NCBI GenBank assembly: GCA_001303955.1
Contig: LJUP01000027.1
Location: forward strand, 1 to 34,913
DNA: 34,913 nucleotides
Reading direction: 5' to 3'
From: Bacteroides sp. SM23_62
GTDB taxonomy: Bacteria; Bacteroidota; Bacteroidia; Bacteroidales; SM23-62
Under the pieces are notes generated by a model. It was given only the letters and a program-made list of their open reading frames with translations. It was not told the DNA's origin and searched no databases. A program made the translations under genes and the position numbers. Positions 7,996 to 15,679 of the stretch are shown one piece after another (positions within the stretch are counted from its first letter, which is position 1; the number at the start of each line of letters is the position of its first letter).

Positions 7996-8962
7996 AGCTT
8001 TGCCCGGGACGCATGGAAAGTACAATCATCCGGTCGTACTCCTCAGCAGTCAGATCTTCAAAATAGTAGTTAATAGGGTTGATCTTTTTCCCGTTGAGAT
8101 GGACCTCATAATGCAGGTGTGGAGCTGTTGAGAGTCCTGTGCTGCCCACATACGCAATAACATCTCCCCGTTTCACTTTTTTCCCTTTCCAGAGATCATT
8201 GAATTCTTCAAGATGGGCGTAAAGTGTTTTATATCCAAAGCCATGGTCAATGACCACCTTGTTTCCATATCCTCTCCTGGATCGCTCCACAAGCTCTATG
8301 GTCCCATCAGCAGTAGCATATACTTCCGTCCCGGTAGGTGCTGTGAAATCCATCCCGTGATGAAATTTCCTGATCTTATAAATGGGGTGTATCCGGAAAC
8401 CCCAGCCGGAGGCTGTCCTGGTCAGGTCCTTATTGGCAATAGGTTGGATCGCAGGCAGTGAGGATAATTGAAGCTCCCTGTTCTTGGCCATTTCTATTAC
8501 CTCATCATAGGATTTGCTCTGGACATAGACCGCCTTGGTCAGCTCGTCAAGGCGTCTGGCTGTCTCGATGATCTTGTCTGAGTTATCATAACCCTCCAGG
8601 TTCTCGTAACGGTTTACCCCGCCAAATCCGGCGTCACGAACCGAATGCGGAATGGGATCTGCATTGAAAATGGTGCGGTAAATATTGTCATCCCTTTTTT
8701 CAATGTCTTCCAGTATGGTCTCCAGGCGGCCTATTTTCTCGTTCAGGATCTCAAACTGCTGATTCAGCTGGCTGTTTTCCCTTTTCAACATTTTCTCCCT
8801 TGGTGTGTCAAAAACAGAGGAGTAAAACACATTGAGCAGGATAGCGATCAACAGCAGGATCGAGAGGTAGGAAGCCAGGATCAGCAGCCTCTTTCTAAGG
8901 CTAGGCCTGATCTTGTCATAACTCAGTGATTCAGTATTGTAGCGGTATTTGGATTTGGCCAT
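7988..8962 (-). CDS. Membrane-anchored M23 (LytM-type) peptidase A
   Basis: This M23 family metallopeptidase has 324 residues from ATG 8962; a TTG at 9010 would add 16. MAKSKYRYN is a typical start of this Bacteroidota group. One transmembrane segment lies at about residues 26-47, followed by a coiled coil and the DPIPHSVRDAGFGG linker. The C-terminal LytM domain has the zinc ligands His201 and Asp205 (HHGMD) and His282/His284 (HLHYEV), so it should be an active endopeptidase acting on peptidoglycan cross-links in the periplasm. It is a tandem paralogue of the upstream M23 gene, 66 bases away. A perfect -7 box and a 13-bp palindrome lie in that gap, so it probably has its own promoter. Its stop overlaps the CapA-like start. 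Confidence 0.95.
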   Translation of the reverse strand: MAKSKYRYNTESLSYDKIRPSLRKRLLILASYLSILLLIAILLNVFYSSVFDTPREKMLKRENSQLNQQFEILNEKIGRLETILEDIEKRDDNIYRTIFNADPIPHSVRDAGFGGVNRYENLEGYDNSDKIIETARRLDELTKAVYVQSKSYDEVIEMAKNRELQLSSLPAIQPIANKDLTRTASGWGFRIHPIYKIRKFHHGMDFTAPTGTEVYATADGTIELVERSRRGYGNKVVIDHGFGYKTLYAHLEEFNDLWKGKKVKRGDVIAYVGSTGLSTAPHLHYEVHLNGKKINPINYYFEDLTAEEYDRMIVLSMRPGQSYD

Positions 8963-8982
8963 TCGTACTAGTTGTTCGCTGT

Positions 8983-9011
8983 CAAAAATAGGAAATAATT
9001 TCCTGGACAAA
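8983..9011 (-). promoter_or_regulatory. Promoter for M23 peptidase A
   Basis: On the minus strand TATTTTTG (8990-8983) is a perfect TAnnTTTG -7 box. TTTG at 9011-9008 lies 17 bases upstream, slightly short of the usual 19-21. The -7 box ends 20 bases before the ATG at 8962. Confidence 0.5.
8991..9003. promoter_or_regulatory. 13-bp palindrome between promoter boxes (operator-like)
   Basis: GGAAATAATTTCC is a perfect palindrome around one central base. It lies exactly between the -33-like and -7 boxes of the M23 peptidase A promoter, where a bound regulator would block RNA polymerase. No regulator can be named. Confidence 0.35.
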
Positions 9012-9028
9012 AAGCATCGGTTAATAAC

Positions 9029-9979
9029 CTATCTTGAAAGGTTAATAATTTCTGAATATTCCCTGGGACTCAGATCTTCTGCGTAGTAGTGCTTGGGATT
9101 CTGGGGCCTGCCATTCTCCCTGACCTCGTAATGCAGGTGGGGACCGGTGGATTTACCGGAATCGCCGAGCGTGCCGATGACATTCCCCCGCTTGATTTTT
9201 TGTCCCACATGTACAAGGATTTCATCCAGGTGTCCATACCTGGTTGTATATCCGAAACCATGGTCAATGACCACCTCCTTGCCATACCCGTTCCTGGCTG
9301 CCCTGGTCCATTTCACCACACCATCACCGGTAGCGTAAACGGGGGTACCAATGGCCCCGGCGAAATCCACACCACGGTGCATGGCCCTGCGTTTATATAT
9401 CGGATCTAATCTGTATCCAAACACGGAACTTATCCAGTAATAATCCTCCAGTGAGATCGGCTGTATGGATGGTTTGTGAACCATCAGATTGCTGTGCCTG
9501 TCAGCTTCTACAAGGAGGTCGCTGAAGGAACGGGACTGTATATCCATGCGAATACCGGTCAGATCAGCCCGCTTGTTCAGGTTCATCATAATGGCAGAAC
9601 TCTCATAACCCTGCAGGTTACTGTAACGTTCGGCACCACCAAGACCGGCCTCCCGGATAGAATGGGGTATCGGGTCCAGTTCGAAAAACGAACGGTATAT
9701 ATGATCGTCCCAATGCTGAATCTCCAGCAGGATGGCTTCCAGTTCCTGGATCCTTTCCTCACAGGTCCGGTACCGCTCAAGGATTGTCTCCTTTGCTGCC
9801 AGTAATCTGGCTTCTTTAGGATTCGACAGATAATGATGGGATGAAAACCTGATAAGCAGGGAAATGGAAACCGCCACAAGCGCGTAAAGGGCATATCGTT
9901 TAAGTCGGGCCTTTAAGGTTGGTTTATGAGGCTCGAAACGATGCGATACGGGATTAAAATGAAATCGCTCTCTACTCAT
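9029..9979 (-). CDS. Membrane-anchored M23 (LytM-type) peptidase B
   Basis: This 316-residue M23 metallopeptidase has a basic cytoplasmic N-terminus, one transmembrane segment at about residues 28-45 and a short coiled coil. The linker DPIPHSIREAGLGGAERYSNLQGY is shared with peptidase A. In the C-terminal LytM domain the zinc ligands are His201 and Asp205 (HRGVD) and His281/His283 (HLHYEV), so it looks active. The layout matches its downstream neighbour almost segment for segment, so the two arose by tandem duplication, though they have diverged. The substrate should be peptidoglycan or an envelope peptide. It is divergent from alaS, and a promoter-like pair of boxes precedes it. Confidence 0.95.
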   Translation of the reverse strand: MSRERFHFNPVSHRFEPHKPTLKARLKRYALYALVAVSISLLIRFSSHHYLSNPKEARLLAAKETILERYRTCEERIQELEAILLEIQHWDDHIYRSFFELDPIPHSIREAGLGGAERYSNLQGYESSAIMMNLNKRADLTGIRMDIQSRSFSDLLVEADRHSNLMVHKPSIQPISLEDYYWISSVFGYRLDPIYKRRAMHRGVDFAGAIGTPVYATGDGVVKWTRAARNGYGKEVVIDHGFGYTTRYGHLDEILVHVGQKIKRGNVIGTLGDSGKSTGPHLHYEVRENGRPQNPKHYYAEDLSPREYSEIINLSR

Positions 9980-9997
9980 GCAATGCGATATTAGTCA

Positions 9998-10029
9998 CGA
10001 AAATAATTATTCATGCAAATTCAAACAAA
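9998..10029 (-). promoter_or_regulatory. Candidate promoter for M23 peptidase B
   Basis: On the minus strand TTTG (10029-10026) is followed after exactly 20 bases by TATTTTCG (10005-9998), seven of eight bases matching TAnnTTTG. The box ends 18 bases before the ATG. The rest of the 150-base gap up to alaS is AT-rich; I see no clear promoter for alaS in it. Confidence 0.45.
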
Positions 10030-10129
10030 TCTCTCTATAAAAAAACTAATTTTACAGCTGTTTGTCTAGAGCCTACAATGCAGATCATTAAACGAAAATT
10101 TTAAAGGAAGGTTACAATTAATTCATTCT

Positions 10130-12772
10130 ATGGTTATGTCATCCAAGGAGATACGTCAGGCATTCCTGGATTTTTTTTCATCAAAGGGACACCAGATTGT
10201 TCCCTCTGCCCCCATGGTAATTCAGAATGATTCTACCTTGATGTTTACCAATGCGGGGATGAATCAATTTAAGGACGTATTTCTTGGTAATGAGCCCATT
10301 ACACATAAGAGGATTGCTGATACCCAGAAATGCCTCAGGGTATCCGGCAAGCACAATGACCTGGAGGAAGTTGGCCATGATACCTACCATCATACCATGT
10401 TTGAAATGCTCGGAAACTGGTCATTCGGGGATTATTTTAAAAAAGAAGCCATCCAATGGGCTTGGGAATTCCTTACTGATGTATTGGGTATTGAGAAAGA
10501 CAGACTTTATGCCACCGTTTTCAAGGGGGATAATGCCGATAAATTGGATATGGATGAAGAAGCATGGCAATACTGGCGCATGCATATATCCACGGATCAT
10601 GTACTGAAGGGAACAAAAAAAGATAATTTCTGGGAAATGGGGGATACCGGACCCTGTGGGCCCTGTTCAGAGATCCATGTGGATATCAGGCCGGATCATG
10701 AACGCAGAAAAAAGGGGGGTGCTGAACTGGTCAATAAAGGCCACCCCCGGGTAATTGAGATATGGAACCTGGTTTTCATTCAATACAACAGAAAGGCAAA
10801 CGGAGAACTGGAGATCCTGCCTGAAAAACATATTGATACGGGATTGGGACTGGAACGGCTGGCCATGGTGCTGCAAGGGAAGGATTCCAATTATGATACC
10901 GATATATTCCAATCATTGATCGGCGAAATTTCAAGTATTACATCCGCTAAATACGGTGCAGCAAAAGACACAGATATCGCCATGCGGGTAGTGGCTGATC
11001 ATATTCGTGCGGTGAGTTTCTCCATTGCCGACGGTCAGCTCCCCTCAAATAACAAGGCCGGATATGTGATCAGGCGGATACTCCGCCGTGCTGTGAGATA
11101 CGGATATACCTTCCTCGGACAGGATGATCCCTTCATGTATAAGCTCGTAGGAGTCCTGGTAAAGGAGATGGGAGAAACTTTTCCGGAGTTAAAGACCCAG
11201 CGCGAATTGGTTGAGAAGGTGATCAGGGAAGAAGAGGGCTCCTTTTTGAAAACCCTCGACAATGGAATACGCATGCTGGAAGGGTTGATCGCCGATGCCA
11301 AGGGGAAGGGACTATCTGCCATCGATGGCAGGTCTGCCTTCGTACTCTATGATACTTTTGGATTCCCGTTCGACCTGACCAGGCTGATCCTCAGGGAAAA
11401 TGGCCTGGATGTAAGCCGGTCAGATTTTGAAAAGGGTATGGCCTCACAGAAGTCCCGCTCCAGGAAGGCAGCCTCCATAAGCCATGGGGACTGGAACGAA
11501 ATCATGGATGCGGGATCAACGCGTTTCCTGGGTTATGATCAATTAACCGCCGAAATCAGGATCGCCAGGTACCGCAAAACCGAGGAAAAAAAACGAACCC
11601 GCTACCAGCTTGTATTTGATCAGACGCCATTTTATGCAGAGAGTGGGGGACAGATAGGTGATACCGGAATGATTGAGAAAGGTAATGAAAAGATCCAGAT
11701 CCTGGATACACAGAAAGAGCATAACCTGATCCTTCATGTGACAGATAAGCTCCCGGCAGATCTCGAAGGTCCATTTATGGCCTCTGTCAATACGGAAAAA
11801 AGGTTACATACTGCTTACCACCACACATCCACCCACCTGCTCCACTATGCCCTGCGCAGTGTGCTCGGCAAGCATGTGGAACAGAAGGGATCATTGGTCC
11901 ATCCGGATTATCTGAGGTTCGATTTCTCGCATTTTCAGAAAGTAGAGGACAGGCAGCTGGATCAGATCGAGAAACTGGTAAACCGTCTGATACGGGATGA
12001 CCTTCCGCTGGAAGAAAGCCGGTCTGTTTCCATGAAAGATGCCGCTGATATGGGTGCCATTGCCTTCTTTGGTGAGAAATACGGCGAACAGGTACGGGTT
12101 ATTAAATTTGGCGATTCGGTGGAATTGTGCGGGGGGATACACGTGAAGACCACAGGAAATATAGGTTTCCTGAAGATCGTAAAGGAAGGTGCCATTGCGG
12201 CTGGCATCCGCCGGATCGAAGCGGTGGCAGGACCTGCGGCAGAAAAGTATGTGGACCAGGGATTTGAAATACTGAAAAAGATAGAAGGTGCTCTCAAAAC
12301 TACCAATATCCTGGCCACCATTGAAAAAACCCTGTCAGATAATGCAGAACTTAAGAAGCTGAAGGATGATCTCAGCAGGGACATCAGGGCAATTGCCCGT
12401 AAAAACCTGATCAGCAGGATCAGAAGAACCGGGCGTATAAACCTTATAGCAGAAGAGATCCCGATGAGGACTGCTGAAGATTTTAAAAGCCTTGCCTTCG
12501 AATTGAAGGATGAAGTGGAAAACCTGGTGCTTGTCCTCGGAGGCAATCTGGACGGGAAAGCACACCTGACCATTATGATCTCGGATCATCTGGTGAAAAA
12601 GCTGTCACTGGATGCCCGCAGGATGATCCGCGAAATATCTGCTGATATTCAGGGTGGCGGCGGGGGACAGGATTTCTATGCCACCGCAGGCGGCAAGCAT
12701 CCCGGAGGCATACCAATGGCCATTGAAAAGATTGCAGCCATGCTTGAACAGGCACAGGCTGACGGCTTCTAG
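10130..12772 (+). CDS. alaS: Alanyl-tRNA synthetase
   Basis: This is alanyl-tRNA synthetase, 880 residues, the normal length. It charges tRNA-Ala with alanine in the cytoplasm. The N-terminal class II catalytic domain has FLDFFSSKGHQIVPSAPM, FTNAGMNQFKDVFLG, KCLRVSGKHNDLEEVG and GNWSFGDYFKKEAI. The editing domain has the zinc site HHTSTHLLH near residues 564-572 and CGGIHV near 667. The C-Ala domain ends with the Gly-run GGGGGQDFYATAGGK. An ATG at 10136 would start the protein MSSKEIRQ, which also fits relatives. No truncation or missing motif was seen. It stands alone, divergent from the M23 gene and convergent with the ChaN-like gene. Confidence 0.98.
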   Translation: MVMSSKEIRQAFLDFFSSKGHQIVPSAPMVIQNDSTLMFTNAGMNQFKDVFLGNEPITHKRIADTQKCLRVSGKHNDLEEVGHDTYHHTMFEMLGNWSFGDYFKKEAIQWAWEFLTDVLGIEKDRLYATVFKGDNADKLDMDEEAWQYWRMHISTDHVLKGTKKDNFWEMGDTGPCGPCSEIHVDIRPDHERRKKGGAELVNKGHPRVIEIWNLVFIQYNRKANGELEILPEKHIDTGLGLERLAMVLQGKDSNYDTDIFQSLIGEISSITSAKYGAAKDTDIAMRVVADHIRAVSFSIADGQLPSNNKAGYVIRRILRRAVRYGYTFLGQDDPFMYKLVGVLVKEMGETFPELKTQRELVEKVIREEEGSFLKTLDNGIRMLEGLIADAKGKGLSAIDGRSAFVLYDTFGFPFDLTRLILRENGLDVSRSDFEKGMASQKSRSRKAASISHGDWNEIMDAGSTRFLGYDQLTAEIRIARYRKTEEKKRTRYQLVFDQTPFYAESGGQIGDTGMIEKGNEKIQILDTQKEHNLILHVTDKLPADLEGPFMASVNTEKRLHTAYHHTSTHLLHYALRSVLGKHVEQKGSLVHPDYLRFDFSHFQKVEDRQLDQIEKLVNRLIRDDLPLEESRSVSMKDAADMGAIAFFGEKYGEQVRVIKFGDSVELCGGIHVKTTGNIGFLKIVKEGAIAAGIRRIEAVAGPAAEKYVDQGFEILKKIEGALKTTNILATIEKTLSDNAELKKLKDDLSRDIRAIARKNLISRIRRTGRINLIAEEIPMRTAEDFKSLAFELKDEVENLVLVLGGNLDGKAHLTIMISDHLVKKLSLDARRMIREISADIQGGGGGQDFYATAGGKHPGGIPMAIEKIAAMLEQAQADGF

Positions 12773-12805
12773 AAATCTTGCCTTACTGTCCGGTACGGGA
12801 TTTCC

Positions 12806-13672
12806 CTAATAGGTACGGGTCATATTTTCTGGAACCACGATCGTATAATCAGCCTTCCCGGCAGCATTTTGTTCAAGACTGTCCGTGCTCTCCTGCAGCA
12901 CGGTGGTTATGGTCCTGATCTTTAATCCCGGCTCCTGTTGCCTGATATACCATACAATCCCACCCGCATTGTCTGAATGATAGGCCCCGTTGAAATGCAG
13001 GAATTGTTGCCCGGTCGACCAGTTCTTTAAAATAAAATAACCCATGGTGGCATCCTTGATTGCCTGGGCCTTCGGAAGGTTTTCATTGACAGTGCCATGG
13101 CCCATCTGGCCCATCTCCAGCATGGCTTTGTATCCCGGCAGTTCCGGATCATATACAACCGGGAGGGGCGGAAGGTATTCCTTGGCTGCCGGTGAGAGCG
13201 AGTCAAGTCCCTCAAACCCCTTACGATAGACCAGGTTGGCATAACGACGCGGGACATTGGTGGCGATAAAAGGGATCTTGTGCTGAAAGGCAAATTGAAG
13301 CAGGGGTTTATAATCCGTTTTATGATTTTGCCATAACCTGGCCTCATCCTCAAATTTTGCTTCGGTGATCATGCCACCCAGGTATTCATCCAGCAACAGC
13401 TGATTATCGGCTTCAAGCATTTCTGCTCCGAGCACCAGTTGTTTTCCGCCCGAAGCATGAAGATCCCGGGTCAGTTCCCTTTGCAGCCAATGGGCAATAG
13501 GATTGTCATGAAGTTCCCCGAAGAAAATGATATCAGCATCTTCAAGTTGTCTGACCATTTTCGAATAGGGAATATCCTTCCCCTTCGGGTCATATATCCT
13601 GTATGCCGGTTTGTCGGCCACGAATGCCAGGCTCAATCCGGCCATTAAAAAGGGGATCAGCATATTTCTCAT
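12806..13672 (-). CDS. ChaN-like (DUF399) haem-binding-type secreted protein
   Basis: This 288-residue protein belongs to the ChaN/DUF399 family. It has a signal peptide (about residues 1-19) and no lipobox cysteine, unlike lipoprotein members. Family motifs are IIFFGELHDNPIAHWLQ near residue 50, LGAEMLEADNQ near 80, the helical PFIATNVPRRYANLVYRKG segment, and HFNGAYHSDNAGGIVWYI near 230. Campylobacter ChaN binds haem and is linked to iron uptake; whether this homologue does so cannot be told from sequence. It ends 33 bases from alaS (convergent) and is divergent from the acyl-CoA synthetase. The shared 94-base gap holds perfect -7 boxes on both strands. Confidence 0.88.
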   Translation of the reverse strand: MRNMLIPFLMAGLSLAFVADKPAYRIYDPKGKDIPYSKMVRQLEDADIIFFGELHDNPIAHWLQRELTRDLHASGGKQLVLGAEMLEADNQLLLDEYLGGMITEAKFEDEARLWQNHKTDYKPLLQFAFQHKIPFIATNVPRRYANLVYRKGFEGLDSLSPAAKEYLPPLPVVYDPELPGYKAMLEMGQMGHGTVNENLPKAQAIKDATMGYFILKNWSTGQQFLHFNGAYHSDNAGGIVWYIRQQEPGLKIRTITTVLQESTDSLEQNAAGKADYTIVVPENMTRTY

Positions 13673-13704
13673 AATCAGTATATATTTAGTGAGAACACCG
13701 CTTA

Positions 13705-13712
13705 CAAATATA
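13705..13712 (-). promoter_or_regulatory. -7 box of the chaN-like gene promoter
   Basis: TATATTTG on the minus strand is a perfect TAnnTTTG match ending 32 bases before the ATG. No clear -33 TTTG lies at the expected distance. Confidence 0.45.
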
Positions 13713-13716
13713 GCTA

Positions 13717-13742
13717 ACTCAAATTAATTCATATATTTGAGT
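13717..13742. promoter_or_regulatory. 8-bp inverted repeat between divergent promoters (operator-like)
   Basis: ACTCAAAT (13717-13724) and ATTTGAGT (13735-13742) form a perfect 8-bp inverted repeat with a 10-base spacer. The right arm overlaps the -7 box of the acyl-CoA synthetase promoter and the site lies between the two divergent -7 boxes, so one regulator could control both genes. Confidence 0.35.
13732..13739 (+). promoter_or_regulatory. -7 box of the acyl-CoA synthetase promoter
   Basis: TATATTTG is a perfect TAnnTTTG match ending 27 bases before the ATG at 13767. No clear -33 element is visible. Confidence 0.45.
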
Positions 13743-13766
13743 AAACTAAACCAATAAGCACCAACA

Positions 13767-15569
13767 ATGGAAATCACAAGGACATTCGATCTGCTCAATC
13801 TTTACCGTGAGAAGTACCGGATGGAAGATGCCCTGGCCGGAAAGGAAAAAGGCGTATGGGTCCGTTACTCATCCGACCAGTACGTTGCATATGCCAATCA
13901 TGTCTCATATGGGCTTCTGGCACTGGGACTCAAAAAAGGAGATAAGGTTTGCACCATCTCGAATAACCGTCCCCAGTGGAACTTTATAGACATGGGCGTG
14001 GCCCAGGCAGGGATCATCCATGTTCCAGTGTATCCCACCATCAGCATGGAAGAATATGCATATATCCTGAAAGACTCGGAACCTTCGGTGATATTTCTTT
14101 CCGACAAAACCCTTTACGACAAGATCAAACCCATTGCCGATACCGTTGAATCGGTCCGGGAGGTCTATACCTTCAACGAGGTGGAGGGCGCCAAGAACTG
14201 GTCAGAGGTTGTGGAACTTGGCAAGAAATCAGCTGATAAATTCAAGGAAGAGCTGGAAAAAATCAAAGATTCCATTAAACCGGAGGACTTCTTCACCCTG
14301 TTATATACCTCCGGAACAACCGGGTTTCCAAAGGGTGTGCAATTGTGCCAGAACAATGTGGTTTCCAACTTCAAGGCCACGGCTGAAGTCCATCCCCTGG
14401 GCCATGGGGACAAGACCCTGTCCTTTCTGCCCATCAGCCATATCTATGAGCGCATGGTCAATTACCATTTCCAGTACCTGGGCATTGCCATCTACTATGC
14501 CGAGAATATGGGAACCATAGGCGATAACATGAAAGAGATTAAACCGGAGATCTTCCTGACCGTCCCGCGCCTGCTGGAACGGGTATACGACAGGATCATC
14601 GGGAAAGGCAAGGATCTTACCGGTATTAAAAAACGTATCTTTTTCTGGGCAGTAAACCTGGGACTCCGATTCGAACTGAACCGTAAAAATGGCTGGTTCT
14701 ATCACCAGAAACTGAAAATTGCCGATAAACTGATTTTCTCAAAATGGCGTGAAGCCCTGGGTGGGAATGTCAAGATCATTGTTTCCGGAAGTGCAGCCCT
14801 GCAACCCAGGCTTGCGAGGGTTTTCTGGGCAGCTGGTTTCGCGGTACTCGAGGGATATGGCCTGACTGAAACGTCCCCTGTAATAGCTGTCAATAACCTG
14901 AACACGAATGAGATCATGCTCGGAACGGTAGGCCCGGTCATAGGCGGTGGTGTCGAGGTGAAAATTGCGGCGGATGGCGAGATCCTTTGCAAGGGTCCCA
15001 ATGTCATGATGGGATATTACAAGCAGCCGGAACTTACCAGGGAGGTCCTGACCGAAGATGGTTGGTTCCATACTGGTGATATCGGTGAACTGATTGATGG
15101 TAAATTCCTGAAGATCACGGACCGCAAGAAGGAGATGTTTAAATTGTCGAGTGGCAAGTACATAGCACCCCAGCTCATTGAGAACAAACTGAAAGAATCC
15201 TTTTTTATCGAACAGGCCATGGTGGTGGGGGAAAATGAAAAATTTGCCTCTGCACTGATCTCCCCAAATTTCCCCTTCCTCCATGAGTGGGCATCCAGGC
15301 ATAATATCAAATTCAGGGACAATCAAGAGTTGATTTGCCTGAAAGAGGTACAGGATCGCATTCAGCAGGAGGTCCAGGAACTGAACAAAGACCTCAGCGA
15401 ACATGAAAGGATCAAAAGGATCCGGCTCGTGAAGGAGGAATGGAGTTCGGAAACCGGAGAGCTTTCACCAACCGCTAAACTGAAACGCCACAAGCTCTAC
15501 GAAACTTACGATTCCTTGCTGGCAGAGATCTATTCGGTCGGCAAAGGAACCACTGACTTCAGCGAATAA
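13767..15569 (+). CDS. Long-chain fatty acid--CoA ligase (AMP-forming)
   Basis: This 600-residue AMP-binding enzyme is of the long-chain acyl-CoA synthetase type. It activates fatty acids with ATP and CoA at the cytoplasmic side of the membrane. The P-loop-like motif TSGTTGFPKGV lies near residues 181-191, PISHIYER follows, and GYGLTETSP lies near 364-372. GWFHTGDIG is near 431, and TDRKKEMFKLSSGKYIAPQ near 450-468 includes the Gly-Lys hinge region. Length and motif order fit the bacterial FAA1-like group. It is divergent from the ChaN-like gene and convergent with a sodium symporter. Its stop codon lies inside the left arm of a long inverted repeat, whose right arm is the coding end of the symporter gene. 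Confidence 0.95.
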   Translation: MEITRTFDLLNLYREKYRMEDALAGKEKGVWVRYSSDQYVAYANHVSYGLLALGLKKGDKVCTISNNRPQWNFIDMGVAQAGIIHVPVYPTISMEEYAYILKDSEPSVIFLSDKTLYDKIKPIADTVESVREVYTFNEVEGAKNWSEVVELGKKSADKFKEELEKIKDSIKPEDFFTLLYTSGTTGFPKGVQLCQNNVVSNFKATAEVHPLGHGDKTLSFLPISHIYERMVNYHFQYLGIAIYYAENMGTIGDNMKEIKPEIFLTVPRLLERVYDRIIGKGKDLTGIKKRIFFWAVNLGLRFELNRKNGWFYHQKLKIADKLIFSKWREALGGNVKIIVSGSAALQPRLARVFWAAGFAVLEGYGLTETSPVIAVNNLNTNEIMLGTVGPVIGGGVEVKIAADGEILCKGPNVMMGYYKQPELTREVLTEDGWFHTGDIGELIDGKFLKITDRKKEMFKLSSGKYIAPQLIENKLKESFFIEQAMVVGENEKFASALISPNFPFLHEWASRHNIKFRDNQELICLKEVQDRIQQEVQELNKDLSEHERIKRIRLVKEEWSSETGELSPTAKLKRHKLYETYDSLLAEIYSVGKGTTDFSE

Positions 15570-15679
15570 TCAGAAAAAGGGGATTGGATTTGGATATTAA
15601 AACAAGCAGCCTATAAATGATGGTTACCGCCATCATTTTCAGCTGAGGTTTTAATATCCAATCCCCTTTTTCTGATTAT
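15566..15679. repeat. Long inverted repeat, 32 bp per arm, spanning a convergent gene boundary
   Basis: The left arm (15566-15588 plus 15595-15603) pairs perfectly with the right arm (15648-15679) over 32 bp, interrupted only by a 6-base bulge TTTGGA at 15589-15594 that looks like a slipped copy of the adjoining bases. The 44-base loop contains another perfect stem, AAATGATGG at 15615-15623 with CCATCATTT at 15630-15638. The left arm begins at the last base of the acyl-CoA synthetase's final sense codon and includes its stop. The right arm encodes IIRKRGLDIK of the symporter. It could act as a bidirectional terminator without a long T tail. Confidence 0.9.

Noticed and set aside
11962-12573. 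A 203-codon minus-strand open frame in alaS
   Set aside because: Ser/Arg-rich composition typical of reverse frames; alaS on the other strand is intact.
14739-15404. A 221-codon minus-strand open frame in the acyl-CoA synthetase gene
   Set aside because: It is entirely antisense to conserved coding sequence with no protein-like features.
15566-15679. Mobile element ends (MITE or insertion sequence inverted repeats)
   Set aside because: No transposase, no target duplication, a 44-base interior, and one arm is conserved symporter coding sequence.
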